NCBI GenBank assembly: GCA_963769605.1
Contig: CAVYML010000009.1
Location: 248,001-312,000 of the forward strand
Reading direction: 5' to 3'
DNA length: 64,000 nt
From: Fen-1254 sp963769605
GTDB lineage: Bacteria > Bacteroidota > Ignavibacteria > UBA10030
Position 1 is the first letter of the stretch. Every line of letters begins with the position of its first letter. Made by a program: the position numbers and the translations under genes. A model generated the notes under the pieces. The model ran no database searches. It worked only from the letters and a program-made list of their open reading frames with translations, and was not told where the DNA came from. Positions 25,898 to 35,521 of the stretch are shown here, one piece after another.

Positions 25898-28390
25898 TCA
25901 TATATGTACGGCAATCTTAAAGACAACATTGCGCGGCTCTTCCCAGCTTGCTCCCGTTGTGTATGCACCTTTGAGTAGATGTATGTGGTCCAATAAATTA
26001 GCAACATAAATGGAGGGTTCTAAAGTGCTCTCTCCAGCAAGATGGTAGGTATGACCTGTACTAAAATCAAGTATCCAGGATGGAGTTGCGTGTGCCGCCT
26101 GATTAAAATCGAACAATCCCGTCTTGTAATTTGAAACATCTCCAGGATGGCCGTTCGAAAGTCCTGATCCATAGGTTGCCTCAAGATTGACGAACCAATC
26201 CTGCGGCTGATAATTAATATCGGCAACGACTGAAAGCCTTTGATCATGGTCAAGGTCGGTTGCCGATCCGTCGGTGCTGGGAGGCAAAAAGCCGCCCGTA
26301 AGAGCACCGGAGCCAACGGCATGAATGATTGAAGAATTAAGGTGGCCCGAGAATGGGGTTGTTGGATCGCTGTACGAGAGTCCTAATTCGATCCCAGTCG
26401 TCTTAACAGTAGCAATGTTGAACGGCGTCTTGATTGCCGTGTTGCCGATTGTCGCATCATCAGTAAATGGACTGGCATATTTGAAAAAGGCTGCTGATTT
26501 CAATCTCACACCAAATGGAAAACGATGAGTATAGACGGCTTCGTAGAAGTCGTCGCGCTCCGGATATGTCGGGGTCACCGAACTGTCAACATGTTGAGCT
26601 ATCGACCTCAGTCCTTCAATATTCGTTGGCATGAAGAGCCTGCCGTAATACAGGTAGGCCGAACTGTTTTCATCGATAAAGAAATTCCATCGTATTCGAG
26701 GACTGAACTGGCTTTGCAAACTAACGTCTGGTGCAATATGTTGATCGTAACGCAAACCGAATTCAAATGAAGTCCAATCAAAAGTACGCCATTGCACTTG
26801 AACAAAAGCTCCAAAATCGGAACCTTTAAAATCTGTAATAATTTCAGGCCCTCGATTATTCATCGAGTCAGTAGACGTGAATTGTTCTGTTCCTGTTGTG
26901 CTGCTGATATTGACGCCTCCTTTGACCATAACCCAATGAGAAAGTCTCTGATCATAAGTTGATCGAATACCTATAGTAGTAAAACTTCTATTCTCAAAAA
27001 GACGGTATGAATCTGTCGTGTCTCCGAGAAATTGGAAATTTGGCGGATCATTCTCTCCGGGAGTATAGACCAAAGTCCCTTCGCGTGCGAATGCTCCGAC
27101 AAACAGGTTTTTTTCTTGATCAGGCTGCGAATTTATCGCACGAAAATAGGAAACCGATTGCAATGAATTTGTTGTCGCCTGCATATCGGAAGCAATTTGC
27201 ACGGACGGATCGTACGGAACTTGTGTGGAGGTTCTTCCAAAATTGAGATTCGCTGTAATGTAATCGATATCGCTAAGAATGTAATCAAGCTTGCCATAGA
27301 GAAAATAATCGAATCCATGATCGTGAAACAGATTCGGCACGGGTGTATCGATACGGTGATCGGTTTCCTGACGTGATCCTGAAATATAAAAACCGAGCTT
27401 GCCAATATGATCACTTAGCGATAATGACTGGCCATCGGAATTAACAGCGCGGAAAGGACCGACCCGACCGCCGAGTGTATCACCGCGAAGAGCTGAGGAT
27501 GGACCTGAGGCTACCGCTGCTCCCGGTGAGAATGGTTTGGTTCCGTTAAAAACCAGATAACTGCCTGCATACGTTGAAGCATCGATGTGAAATGTTCCAG
27601 TCGGGACACGGTTATTGAGATCGATCACTGCAGACATCTGACCGCCGTATTCGGCGGGAAATCCTCCGGTGATAAATGTTGCACGGTCAATTACTTTCGG
27701 ATCGACGACTTCATTTAATCCTCCGAATACTCCCAGCGGAACCGGAATACCATCGATGTAATATGTAAACTCTCCATGCTGCCCGCGAATATGAACCTCA
27801 CTTGTGGGTGCTCTTGCCGCTCCCATCGTATTCTCCTGAATCAAGTTTGTCATTTGTGTCGTCGGCGGAGGATGATAGGTTTCAGATTCGAATGTTTGAT
27901 TGCCGGTCTTCATGTCTATATTTGAAACGCCAAGTTCACGCTGGCCCACTACTTCGACATCCTGAGATTGACTCTCCTTTTGCCGGAGGTTTATGGTGAA
28001 AGTTGTTTGATCCTTATTTATCAGAATGGAATCTGTGAACATCTGATAACCGACAAACCAGGCTGTCAACATGTATGAACCGGGTTGAATATCACGAAAC
28101 CATACTTGTCCGGCGGTGTTAGTTGCTTCCTGGGCAATTACCTTCCTTCCCCGCTGCAAAACTATTCGGGCAAGACCGATGGGAATTTTTTCGTTGCTGT
28201 CATATACTACTATCCTGCAATCTATGCCGCCTTTGGCTTCAGGTCCAACTGTCTTTTCTATTGAATACGCGGCAACCGCTTCTATAGTCTCCATCCGTGT
28301 AACGCGACTAACAACTGTGGCATTCTGAGCCATCGCAACCATGCTTATATTCAAGATGGCAATTGACATGAAAATGCATATTCGTACCAC
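25898..28390 (-). CDS. TonB-dependent outer-membrane receptor
   Basis: This 830-residue protein has a signal peptide (~1-22), a carboxypeptidase-regulatory-like domain (~60-140, …NTAGQVWFRDIQPGSYML), a plug domain (~150-270, with EVHIRGQHGEFTYYIDGIPV and TGGFPAEYGGQMSAVIDL) and a long beta-barrel to the C-terminus. It would take up a metal complex or similar ligand using TonB energy. It is divergent from a DtxR-type regulator gene (28512), with a shared 121-bp promoter region, so metal-responsive control is likely. Confidence 0.9.
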   Translation of the reverse strand: MVRICIFMSIAILNISMVAMAQNATVVSRVTRMETIEAVAAYSIEKTVGPEAKGGIDCRIVVYDSNEKIPIGLARIVLQRGRKVIAQEATNTAGQVWFRDIQPGSYMLTAWFVGYQMFTDSILINKDQTTFTINLRQKESQSQDVEVVGQRELGVSNIDMKTGNQTFESETYHPPPTTQMTNLIQENTMGAARAPTSEVHIRGQHGEFTYYIDGIPVPLGVFGGLNEVVDPKVIDRATFITGGFPAEYGGQMSAVIDLNNRVPTGTFHIDASTYAGSYLVFNGTKPFSPGAAVASGPSSALRGDTLGGRVGPFRAVNSDGQSLSLSDHIGKLGFYISGSRQETDHRIDTPVPNLFHDHGFDYFLYGKLDYILSDIDYITANLNFGRTSTQVPYDPSVQIASDMQATTNSLQSVSYFRAINSQPDQEKNLFVGAFAREGTLVYTPGENDPPNFQFLGDTTDSYRLFENRSFTTIGIRSTYDQRLSHWVMVKGGVNISSTTGTEQFTSTDSMNNRGPEIITDFKGSDFGAFVQVQWRTFDWTSFEFGLRYDQHIAPDVSLQSQFSPRIRWNFFIDENSSAYLYYGRLFMPTNIEGLRSIAQHVDSSVTPTYPERDDFYEAVYTHRFPFGVRLKSAAFFKYASPFTDDATIGNTAIKTPFNIATVKTTGIELGLSYSDPTTPFSGHLNSSIIHAVGSGALTGGFLPPSTDGSATDLDHDQRLSVVADINYQPQDWFVNLEATYGSGLSNGHPGDVSNYKTGLFDFNQAAHATPSWILDFSTGHTYHLAGESTLEPSIYVANLLDHIHLLKGAYTTGASWEEPRNVVFKIAVHI

Positions 28391-28511
28391 GTTTTTTCCT
28401 TTTTCTTTGCTATTCTAATTTTTAAGCCGCATTATAATGTTAGACGAATCAAACATTTAGAACTATATATTTTTGGGAATAGTTCCTTTTTTCTCTTTAT
28501 ATTTGTGCCAT
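28391..28511. promoter_or_regulatory. Divergent promoter region, TonB receptor / DtxR regulator
   Basis: The 121-bp gap between divergent starts is AT-rich. TATATTTG at 28498-28505 fits the Bacteroidota -7 box (TAnnTTTG) but lies very near the ATG at 28512. I cannot pick out a DtxR box by eye. Confidence 0.4.
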
Positions 28512-29159
28512 ATGAATTCGCTTACTGAAGAGAACTATTTAAAGGCATTGCTCTCCCTTTCTGATGACTCAGGAGAAGTCAATGTGGCCGCTATCTCCAA
28601 AAGATTAGGAATCAAGATGCCCACAGTAACAAGCATGATGAGAAAGCTGGCTGGAAAACACCTTGTTGAGTACAAAAGATATAGGCCTTTGCGACTCACA
28701 AAAAAGGGAAAGAAAGAGGCTCGGCTTATAATTCGCAGACACCGCCTTACCGAGTTGTTTCTTGTTGAAAAAATGGGGTTTGGCTGGGAAGAGGTGCATC
28801 AAATTGCGGAACAACTGGAACATATACAGACAAAAGAGTTCTTTGAGAGAATGGACACTATCCTCGGCTTTCCGAAGATAGATCCGCATGGCAGGCCTAT
28901 TCCTGACAAAATCGGTCTTATTAAACAAAAGAAGTTGTTCAGGCTCAGCAGCCGCAATGTTAGTGAAGTTGTAACATTGAAAGCTGTGGAAAATGCGACG
29001 GACGATTTCTTGAAAATTCTAAACAAACGGGACATCCATTTAGGAGTGAAAATCAGAATACAAACAATCGAACAAAACGATCGAAGTATGATAGTAAGTT
29101 ACGGCAAGAAAAAACATGAAACTCTTAGTCGCACAATTTGCGAAAGATTGTTGGTGTGA
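28512..29159 (+). CDS. DtxR/MntR-family metal-dependent transcriptional regulator
   Basis: From MNSLTEENYLKAL the protein has about 215 residues: an N-terminal winged helix (…ISKRLGIKMPTVTSMMRKL), a dimerisation and metal-binding domain with RHRLTELFLVEKMGFGWEEVH and AEQLEHIQTKEFFERMD, and an FeoA/SH3-like C-terminal part. A start at 28473 is possible but adds a hydrophobic leader atypical of the family. It probably represses the divergent TonB receptor operon and the downstream ZIP gene with Mn or Fe as corepressor. Confidence 0.9.
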   Translation: MNSLTEENYLKALLSLSDDSGEVNVAAISKRLGIKMPTVTSMMRKLAGKHLVEYKRYRPLRLTKKGKKEARLIIRRHRLTELFLVEKMGFGWEEVHQIAEQLEHIQTKEFFERMDTILGFPKIDPHGRPIPDKIGLIKQKKLFRLSSRNVSEVVTLKAVENATDDFLKILNKRDIHLGVKIRIQTIEQNDRSMIVSYGKKKHETLSRTICERLLV

Positions 29160-29172
29160 AAAAGTGAGTCAG

Positions 29173-29383
29173 ATGATAAATACAGGCGGAACATTCATGA
29201 TTGTGTTAGGCATCGGAGCGGCTGCGTTCATCGCAACTTTTCTCGGAGGGTTGTTCGCTCTCAGGTTTAAAGACAAGCTGCACCATATCACAGGATTGAG
29301 CGCAGGAGCGATCATCGGCGTTGCCTTCTTTGATCTGCTTCCCGAAGCTATCTCGTTAAAGAATAGTACCCAAATACTTATGA
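29173..29383 (+). pseudogene. ZIP-family metal transporter, N-terminal fragment
   Basis: MINTGGTFMIVLGIGAAAFI and HHITGLSAGAIIGVAFFDLL correspond to the first two membrane segments of ZIP transporters. After EAISL the frame enters dispersed repeat copy B at ~29384 and soon stops (29439). The rest of the transporter is missing. It starts 14 bp after the DtxR gene, so it was probably co-transcribed. Confidence 0.75.
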
Positions 29384-29793
29384 TAAATTGTGATAGTGTC
29401 ATGTTTTTGCTTCAGATTCTGAGAACAAACTTTTACTGACGGATAGACAAATGATACTGTGATAATGATAAAAGTGTTAAAGAAAGCCCTGTAAACCCAA
29501 AACATGGCATTCTTCGCTATTTTGAACATCTATAAACTACACGATCTGGGGCACCTTTAATGTTGGCTTGGTATTGGAATTCACAAAGCAGTCTTAATTA
29601 CTCGAATTCTTGTTTAATGGCATCTCGATGACATAGTGCAATGTTGAGAGTAGATGGAATTGCGTGCCCCCTCTACCAAGAATTTCAGATTGCAAATTGC
29701 AGATTGAATATAAAATATAATCATAATGTGGTATGTCTCAGTTATTTCCGGGACATTTTTCTTTTTGAAGCAGCAGGATGATCGAAGTTAGAA
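29384..29793. repeat. Dispersed intergenic repeat, copy B
   Basis: It aligns with 24485-25096 but lacks the MITE-like insert. It abuts the truncated ZIP gene on its left. On the right it leads into hairpin CCCGCTAAAAAGCGGG (29810-29825) and a decayed copy of the GGCCGA…TCGGCC terminator unit (29843-29866). Confidence 0.85.
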
Positions 29794-29962
29794 TGGGGCG
29801 AAGCGCCGTCCCGCTAAAAAGCGGGATCCCCCGGCTACGTTTTGACCGATTCTGAAAAGATTCGTCTTTATTGATAATCCCACTGCAACCTCACGACATA
29901 GGTTTGTTAAATTATTGTTTTAATTCACAATTTTTGTCTTCAGTTTTTCTTCCCACGAATAG

Positions 29963-31378
29963 CTATTTGTTTTTCTTCTCTTGTGTGTTGTCCATCTCTG
30001 AATTGTCTGAAGATGAAATGGTTCCCTGAATTTTACCTACAAGCCGTTCCACCCTATCGACGAAATGTAAAATTGCACCTACGAGACTTTTCTCTCGCGG
30101 AAGATATGAGGATTGAATGTTTTCCAGCTCTTTTCCCAATTCCACTTTAAGCGATGGAGATTTTGAAATGGAAAGCACTTGCGATGGATACACGCTCCTG
30201 TGACCAGTAATTAGAAAGCTGATCACACACGCCACTGTCGCATACGGTGCAATCTGCGGTCCGAACATTTCTACCGCCATAATGCTTGCGGCAATTGGAG
30301 TATTGGCAGATCCGGCTAAGACGCTTACAAGTCCGATGGCAGCAAATGTTCCGGCATTCAGGCTGAAGACAGAAGCAAAGAATAATCCTGCGGTCGAACC
30401 GACAAAAAAGATCGGCGTTACGATACCGCCGCTTCCGCCAAAGCTGAGCGTGATAGCCGTAAAAATCGGTTTTACTAAAAATGCATACCAATCGGTAGCC
30501 TCGCCCCGAAACCCCGCTTCCATCGCTGAGAGCCCTAATCCCAAATATTTGGTTGAAAACACATAAGCCAGGATAATAAGAAGAACACCGCCAATAAGGC
30601 CTTTGAATGGCTTCCAAATCGTCAGTCGGTCGGATAATCTATCCCCTAATTTTAGCATTTCAATAAGAAAGATCGAACATAATCCGAAGAACAAACCGCC
30701 GGCCATAACTTTAAGGAGAAAGAGCTCAGAGAAAACCGGAATAACATTCACAGCTTCATGGAAATATGTAACGCCGAGCGCCGAAGAAACTTGATATGCC
30801 GTAATGCCTGCTATAAACGAAGGCAGAAGAACTTCATATAAGACTGCCCCCACAAATAATACTTCGACACCGAAGAATGATCCGGCAATTGGAGTTCCAA
30901 ACACCGCAGCAAATCCGGCGCTGATGCCGCAAATGACTAATTTCTTTCTGTCATGATCATCAAACTTGAGAAGATCACTAAAGAAGGAAGTCAGCCCTGC
31001 TCCGATTTGTGCACAAGGCCCTTCTTTGCCTACGGATCCACCGACAGCCAGAGTAATGATAGTTGCAACAAGTTTAACGGGAACTACCATTATTCCAATT
31101 CTACCGGAACGCTTGTGAATCGCTTCGATGACTTTTTCCGTGCCGTGTCCTTCCGCATCGGGGGCAAGGTATTTAATCGACAGTGCGCTTAAAAATAATG
31201 CAACGGGCAGTAAGAGAAACGTGTATGGCGAATGATGTCCAACATCAGTCGCCCATCCAAGAATTTTAAGGAATAATGCCGTTGCTCCGCCGACTATTGC
31301 ACCTGCAATGGTCGCTAGAAAAACCTATTTGATGATGCTGATAAAAAGTACCGTCGATTCTGTTAGTTGTTTCCTCAC
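29963..31378 (-). pseudogene. ClC-type chloride channel/antiporter with an in-frame TAG
   Basis: The frame from GTG (31376-31378) to 29963 encodes about 471 residues broken only by TAG at 31325-31327 (…FISIIK-stop-VFLATIAGAIVGG…), where a Trp codon would fit. The rest is a full ClC channel: GSVGKEGPCAQIGAG (selectivity/GKEGP motif), GTPIAGSFFGVEVLF, and FGGSGGIVTPIFFVGS with GSANTPIAASIM. If TAG is real, translation could restart at ATG 31090 and lose the first helices. Confidence 0.85.
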
Positions 31379-31402
31379 GTCATACTTTCATTTTGTTGAA
31401 CA

Positions 31403-31945
31403 TTATTTTTTAAATATATCATAAGGTACAGAATTATTTTTGAACTTTGGGATACAATCCTGGCATATCCCGTGGCTTAAAATTGCTTCAGAATGAATGG
31501 TGATATATTTTTGCATAGAAATCCAATTCCCATCATCATTCATGATACGTCCGCAATATCCGCACACGTGAAGAAATCCCCTCAAAACATGCAATTCCTT
31601 TGCAGTGGAAACCAGGTATGCAAGAATTATAAAAATGGTTATGCGAATCAGTATATTGATGGTGGAATCGATTGTCATCCAGGGAATGTTCCACATCACA
31701 CGAAAAATCAATCGTAAGCACGGCAGCACAACTGCCAGGATAAGTGCTTGAATTCTTTTACCGGACCAACTTGCCAGAGCGATAGGCAGCATATACAGAA
31801 TTGGGAATTGTATATTCGCACCGCTCACGAAATCGGCTCCCGCGACCAAAATAGAAAGTAACAGCCATTGCCATTGTTTAATTTTAAATTTATCCAACAA
31901 TTCAAAGAATTTTTCATGTCTATAAAAACGATCAAAAGGATGCAT
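31403..31945 (-). CDS. Four-helix membrane protein with C-terminal zinc-knuckle domain
   Basis: In this 180-residue protein, residues ~25-115 form four membrane segments like those of small membrane sensors. Residues ~125-175 are a CGYCGRI…HGICQDC domain, a CxxC…CxxC module often found at the end of PAS/GGDEF and response-regulator proteins. There is no kinase or output domain. It may be a truncated sensor. Function unknown. Confidence 0.65.
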   Translation of the reverse strand: MHPFDRFYRHEKFFELLDKFKIKQWQWLLLSILVAGADFVSGANIQFPILYMLPIALASWSGKRIQALILAVVLPCLRLIFRVMWNIPWMTIDSTINILIRITIFIILAYLVSTAKELHVLRGFLHVCGYCGRIMNDDGNWISMQKYITIHSEAILSHGICQDCIPKFKNNSVPYDIFKK

Positions 31946-32044
31946 AATATCAAACGACTCTTATTCATAATAATGTAATAAAACTTTAGCTTGTCAGATA
32001 CATGATATATATTTAGAATATTCTTGTGTCTTTAAATTGTCGTA

Positions 32045-32158
32045 TTATATAATCTTAAGAAGGATGTATATGAGAGCGGCAACAACAAGCACGACGACCA
32101 CAATACGGATAATTAAGCTTGTAAGGGACTCCTTTGCGGGATGTTGCCATTCATTCAT
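32045..32158 (-). CDS. Small single-pass membrane protein, 37 residues
   Basis: The protein (MNEWQHPAKESLTSLIIRI, then a run of V/L/A and IYILLKII) is a short polar head plus one membrane helix. It lies 87 bp downstream of the cysteine-rich membrane protein gene, same strand. No family recognised. Confidence 0.5.
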   Translation of the reverse strand: MNEWQHPAKESLTSLIIRIVVVVLVVAALIYILLKII

Positions 32159-32245
32159 ACAGATTCCTTATGGTATCATGGAGAACTGAAATTATTCTCT
32201 CAAGAGTTGACGGCTATTTCCGTCTTGAGCGGTTGCTTGATGCAA

Positions 32246-32841
32246 TCATGATTTTTCCAAACGAAATCCGTAAGACTTCCAGACCGTTTGTATATCAGGA
32301 TTGTGTTTGAGATATATATCCACAAGCTGCTTAGAAGCGGCATTTATTGGACACGAGAAATTGATGCAGCGTGTGCAAACATTTTTCCGCAGAATGAAGA
32401 TGCCGCTCGTTGCCGCGCTGACTCCGATGAAAGCCAAAAGATACTCTTGTCCCAACAATAAGAAAGGGAATGGAAAGCCAAGAAAGAATACTGCGCCTAT
32501 TACAAATTGGATTTTTTCCCATTTGCTCATTGGTGCGGGTTGGTATTTCCAAATCTTGAAAACTCCATAATTAGCGTGACAATGTAAAATTGATCCCGCT
32601 TCTGCCCAATAAGGACAATGACGGCATAGAACACGCGCTTCCCAGATGAAAAAGAAGAAAAGTGAATATACGAGCCATAGCAAAAGGTACCGACCATAAC
32701 CGGCACGGATAACGCCGGCTATTGTGCAGTCATACCGAAAGGCAAGATGATCATGAAAAAGTTGACCATGTCTTTCCTCGTGAAGCGGCACATCAGCTTT
32801 CCATCGGTTTGCACCCTTGGCAATTTGAAAGATGCTGCCAT
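32246..32841 (-). pseudogene. Cysteine-rich membrane protein, frameshifted
   Basis: The downstream frame (to 32246) has membrane helices, then VLCRHCPYWAEAG, HCHANYG and a C-terminal CTRCINFSCPIN, a pattern of CxxC clusters seen in a conserved membrane protein family. The natural N-terminus appears to be in another frame from ATG 32841 (…DMVNFFMIILPFGMTA), switching frame near 32719-32729 into GVIRAGYGRYLLLWL. The frame from 32791 gives a His-rich, non-membrane start that looks like a shadow. Metal or redox binding by the Cys clusters is plausible. Confidence 0.5.
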
Positions 32842-33027
32842 GTGCAAGGCACAGAGGAATTATGGCTTGAGGGTTCTTGAGAAGACATCCTAAGATTGCC
32901 TTATGTAAAGTAAATATTCATGGCTTAAGAGAAACGTAAAAAGGAAAAATATGTTGAATCGTGCAGTTCATGAAATTTTCAGTCAATGACGACGCAATAC
33001 CTCCACGCGAGGACTAATTCTCTTGGA

Positions 33028-33807
33028 TTACTCTTTATCCATTGCACAACGAAATCCAGAGCGTAAAAAAGGAATTTCTGGATTGTTGCTAAATCGATTT
33101 GTTATTCGACAATCATCTAAATCGCCGACGTAAGATCCGCCGCGAAGAACCCGGTCACTCCCGGTACGCGGGCCTTGCGGGTTGTCTTGAGGAGAAACAC
33201 CATAGTAATCATCATCATAGAAATCTGAACACCATTCTAACGCATTCCCTGTCATATCGAAGAAACCGAGCTCGTTGGGCATCTTTGTGCCGACCGCATG
33301 CAATTTCTGCTTGGCGTTTTCACTATACCATGCTACTTCATCGATTTTATTGCTTCCGCTGTATGTATATGCTTTTGAGTGTATCCCCCCTCGGGCTGCA
33401 AATTCCCATTCCGCTTCCGTAGGTAATCGTTTTCCTGCCCACGCGGCATAAGCAGATGCGTCGTTCCAGCTTACATCAGAAATAGGATTATTGTCCTGCC
33501 ATCCCCATGGCGGTACTTTCGGCATTGCTCGCTTTGTCTCCGCACAAAAGCGCCGATATTCCTTAACAGTTACTTCATACTTGTCCATATAGAAACTTTT
33601 TATAGAAACACTATGCACCGGTTTTTCCATAATATACTCATGATCGTTTCCCATTTGAAATGTTCCGCCTTCGACCAGAACCATATTGGGAGGAGCTGTT
33701 TTATTGGCCTGCGCACGGCATAGAACAACAAAAAATAAAGGAATAATAATAGCCTCTACTATAGTTCTTAGACGCATTGGAGTGTAAGGCGAATGATCGC
33801 TATTCAT
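33028..33807 (-). CDS. FGE/SUMF1-domain secreted protein
   Basis: The 259-residue protein has an N-terminal signal anchor (IIIPLFFVVLCRAQA) and one sulfatase-modifying-factor domain: MVLVEGGTFQMGNDHE, DKYEVTVKEYRRFC, PISDVSWNDASAYAAWAGKR, LPTEAEWEFAARGG, GNALEWCSD, RVLRGGSY and the terminal FLRSGFRCA. Most bacterial members are not formylglycine-generating enzymes but structural or ligand-binding proteins. Its start overlaps the stop of the upstream gene by 4 bp. Confidence 0.85.
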   Translation of the reverse strand: MNSDHSPYTPMRLRTIVEAIIIPLFFVVLCRAQANKTAPPNMVLVEGGTFQMGNDHEYIMEKPVHSVSIKSFYMDKYEVTVKEYRRFCAETKRAMPKVPPWGWQDNNPISDVSWNDASAYAAWAGKRLPTEAEWEFAARGGIHSKAYTYSGSNKIDEVAWYSENAKQKLHAVGTKMPNELGFFDMTGNALEWCSDFYDDDYYGVSPQDNPQGPRTGSDRVLRGGSYVGDLDDCRITNRFSNNPEIPFLRSGFRCAMDKE

Positions 33808-34191
33808 AACAGTTTTCCCGCTGTGCTCTTTGCTACCTGCATCATCTTTTCGACAACCGCTACGACTTTGTCCAATTCATTCTCATGCGCTAGAAATCTT
33901 GGCCTGAATTCATGAGCAAGCTTAATCATGTCCTCAGAATCGTCGCATATAATTATAAGGTTTTCAAGATTGTCATGATTAAAGAGCGAGTGAAGGTCTA
34001 AAAATTCCCTGAGTCTTTCAATTACCATGATGATAATCTGTTCTTTACCGCGATGCTCGACAGCATATTGAATAAATCGCTGAAGTGTATCGAACCTCTT
34101 CAGTACCGATTGGAAAAAATGTTTTCTGCAGCGTATCTTCAAGAACTTGTGCTGAACTGCTATCGGGCATCGCATAAAGTATAATATCCAC
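33804..34191 (-). pseudogene. Small cytosolic protein, frameshifted
   Basis: From GTG 34191 (GGAG site upstream) the frame reads VDIILYAMPDSSSAQVLEDTLQ. Changing frame at the A6 run 34114-34119 continues as SVLKRFDTLQRFIQ… IIICDDSEDMIKLA… VVEKMMQVAKSTAGKLL. The result of about 129 residues looks like a small receiver-like alpha/beta protein. Without the shift, ATG 34175 gives an unlikely basic start. It is translationally coupled to the FGE-like gene. Confidence 0.5.
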
Positions 34192-34217
34192 GGTCGAATA
34201 TCTCCATAAATATCTTG

Positions 34218-34967
34218 TTAATGATTGGAAGCTATAGATTTATGTTTCCAATAGGATCGTTCGAGTCGAGTTTCTTGGGCTGTTAAAGGAGCCTTGAGCG
34301 GTATACTCAGCCGCTGCCCTTTATAGATAACATCGGGATTCTTAATTTGTCCTCTATTATCTTCCCAGATCTTAGGCCATAAAAATGGATTGGCATAGAT
34401 TTTGGGCTTGGCAGCTATATTCCACAGACAATCGCGGTCATGTTTCCATGTTCCGACGATGTAGGTCAAATGCTCCTTGTTCGACGGAGCCAGCGAAGCG
34501 AGCAATCCATCCACATGCTGTTTTTGACTCTGTAATCGCGCCATGTTTTCAGGTATGAGGGCTAACGGCCGTGCTTCTGTTCGTATGATGAGAGCTCGAA
34601 GCGAGTCAACTTCGGCGCTCTGTGCATGCAAATCGACATCGGACAGCTTTGAAAGATTGTTCAGTCTCGAATCTATTTGGTCCAACAACTGAACAAATTC
34701 TTTTGCTTGTTTTTCGGAACGTCCAAGTAATGCATACAGCTCATCTTGAGTTTTCTTCAGCTCAGCCGCCAGCGATGCATCCCTCTGCCGTAAATCAGTT
34801 ACTTCTTTTTCTAAAACGGCAACTTGATTTTTCAAGTTGTCGCGTTGACTGATTGCTTGTTGCAAATTGCTCTGCCATTCTTCCTTGGTTTGCGGTTGTG
34901 CCTCAAGTTTTACGGTCACGGCGAACAATGAAAGTATGAGAGCAGAAATTATGATATTCGTTTTCAT
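34218..34967 (-). CDS. Periplasmic coiled-coil protein with LysM-like C-terminus
   Basis: The 249-residue protein has a signal peptide (MKTNIIISALILSLFAVTVKLEA) and a long coiled coil (~25-160). The C-terminal stretch (~165-225: YIVGTWKHDRDCLWNIAAKP… PFLWPKIWEDNRGQIKNPDVIYKGQRLSIP) has the 'DxLWxIA…NPxxWPxIWxANRxxIxNPDxIxxGxxLxIP' form of LysM modules. It probably links the cell wall or envelope. It lies 13 bp after the lipoprotein gene on the same strand. Confidence 0.8.
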   Translation of the reverse strand: MKTNIIISALILSLFAVTVKLEAQPQTKEEWQSNLQQAISQRDNLKNQVAVLEKEVTDLRQRDASLAAELKKTQDELYALLGRSEKQAKEFVQLLDQIDSRLNNLSKLSDVDLHAQSAEVDSLRALIIRTEARPLALIPENMARLQSQKQHVDGLLASLAPSNKEHLTYIVGTWKHDRDCLWNIAAKPKIYANPFLWPKIWEDNRGQIKNPDVIYKGQRLSIPLKAPLTAQETRLERSYWKHKSIASNH

Positions 34968-34980
34968 GGTTTTTCTTTCG

Positions 34981-35247
34981 TTATTCGTGAAGTTTTTCTT
35001 TTACTGCGGTTATGTCGCTCTGGCAGGTTTTTAACTGTGCTTGTTTATCTGCAATAGATTGAGTAAGCATCGCCTGATCCTTTTCCAGTGAACTTTTACG
35101 CTGCTCAAGGCTGCTAATTTCAGCCCTGACATTTTCCAGTTGAGTTAATTCGTCTTGTGTCGGCTTACTGGAACATCCAATAATTCCGATTGAACTGACA
35201 AGACCGACTGCGAGAATCATGATGATTCTTTCTTTTGAATGCTTCAT
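34981..35247 (-). CDS. Small coiled-coil lipoprotein
   Basis: The 88-residue protein has a type II signal peptide ending IIGC (lipobox) and then a heptad-repeat coiled coil (LENVRAEISSLEQRKSSLE… ADKQAQLKTCQSDITAV). It resembles Lpp/YgdI-like spacer lipoproteins. A ribosome-binding AAAGGAG lies about ten bases before the ATG. Its operon partner is the LysM protein. Confidence 0.8.
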   Translation of the reverse strand: MKHSKERIIMILAVGLVSSIGIIGCSSKPTQDELTQLENVRAEISSLEQRKSSLEKDQAMLTQSIADKQAQLKTCQSDITAVKEKLHE

Positions 35248-35521
35248 ATATTTCTACTCCTTTTATATGATGTGAATTATTCTATCTCAGTATATGTAAA
35301 AACTGTGCCAGTGAGCCATCAATGCAAATACCCGCGTTTTACATCAAAAAAATTTGATGTAATAGGATTTCTTTTAGATTTATGGCTTTTTTTGTCTTGT
35401 TAGAGAGGACGAGTCTTATGAAATAGGACAGCTTAAAAGAAAAGAACGTATCTCAATGAAGAAAAGAGATCGGATAAATTGAGGGGAATGAAAAGCGAAG
35501 TTTTATGACAGATTACACTAA

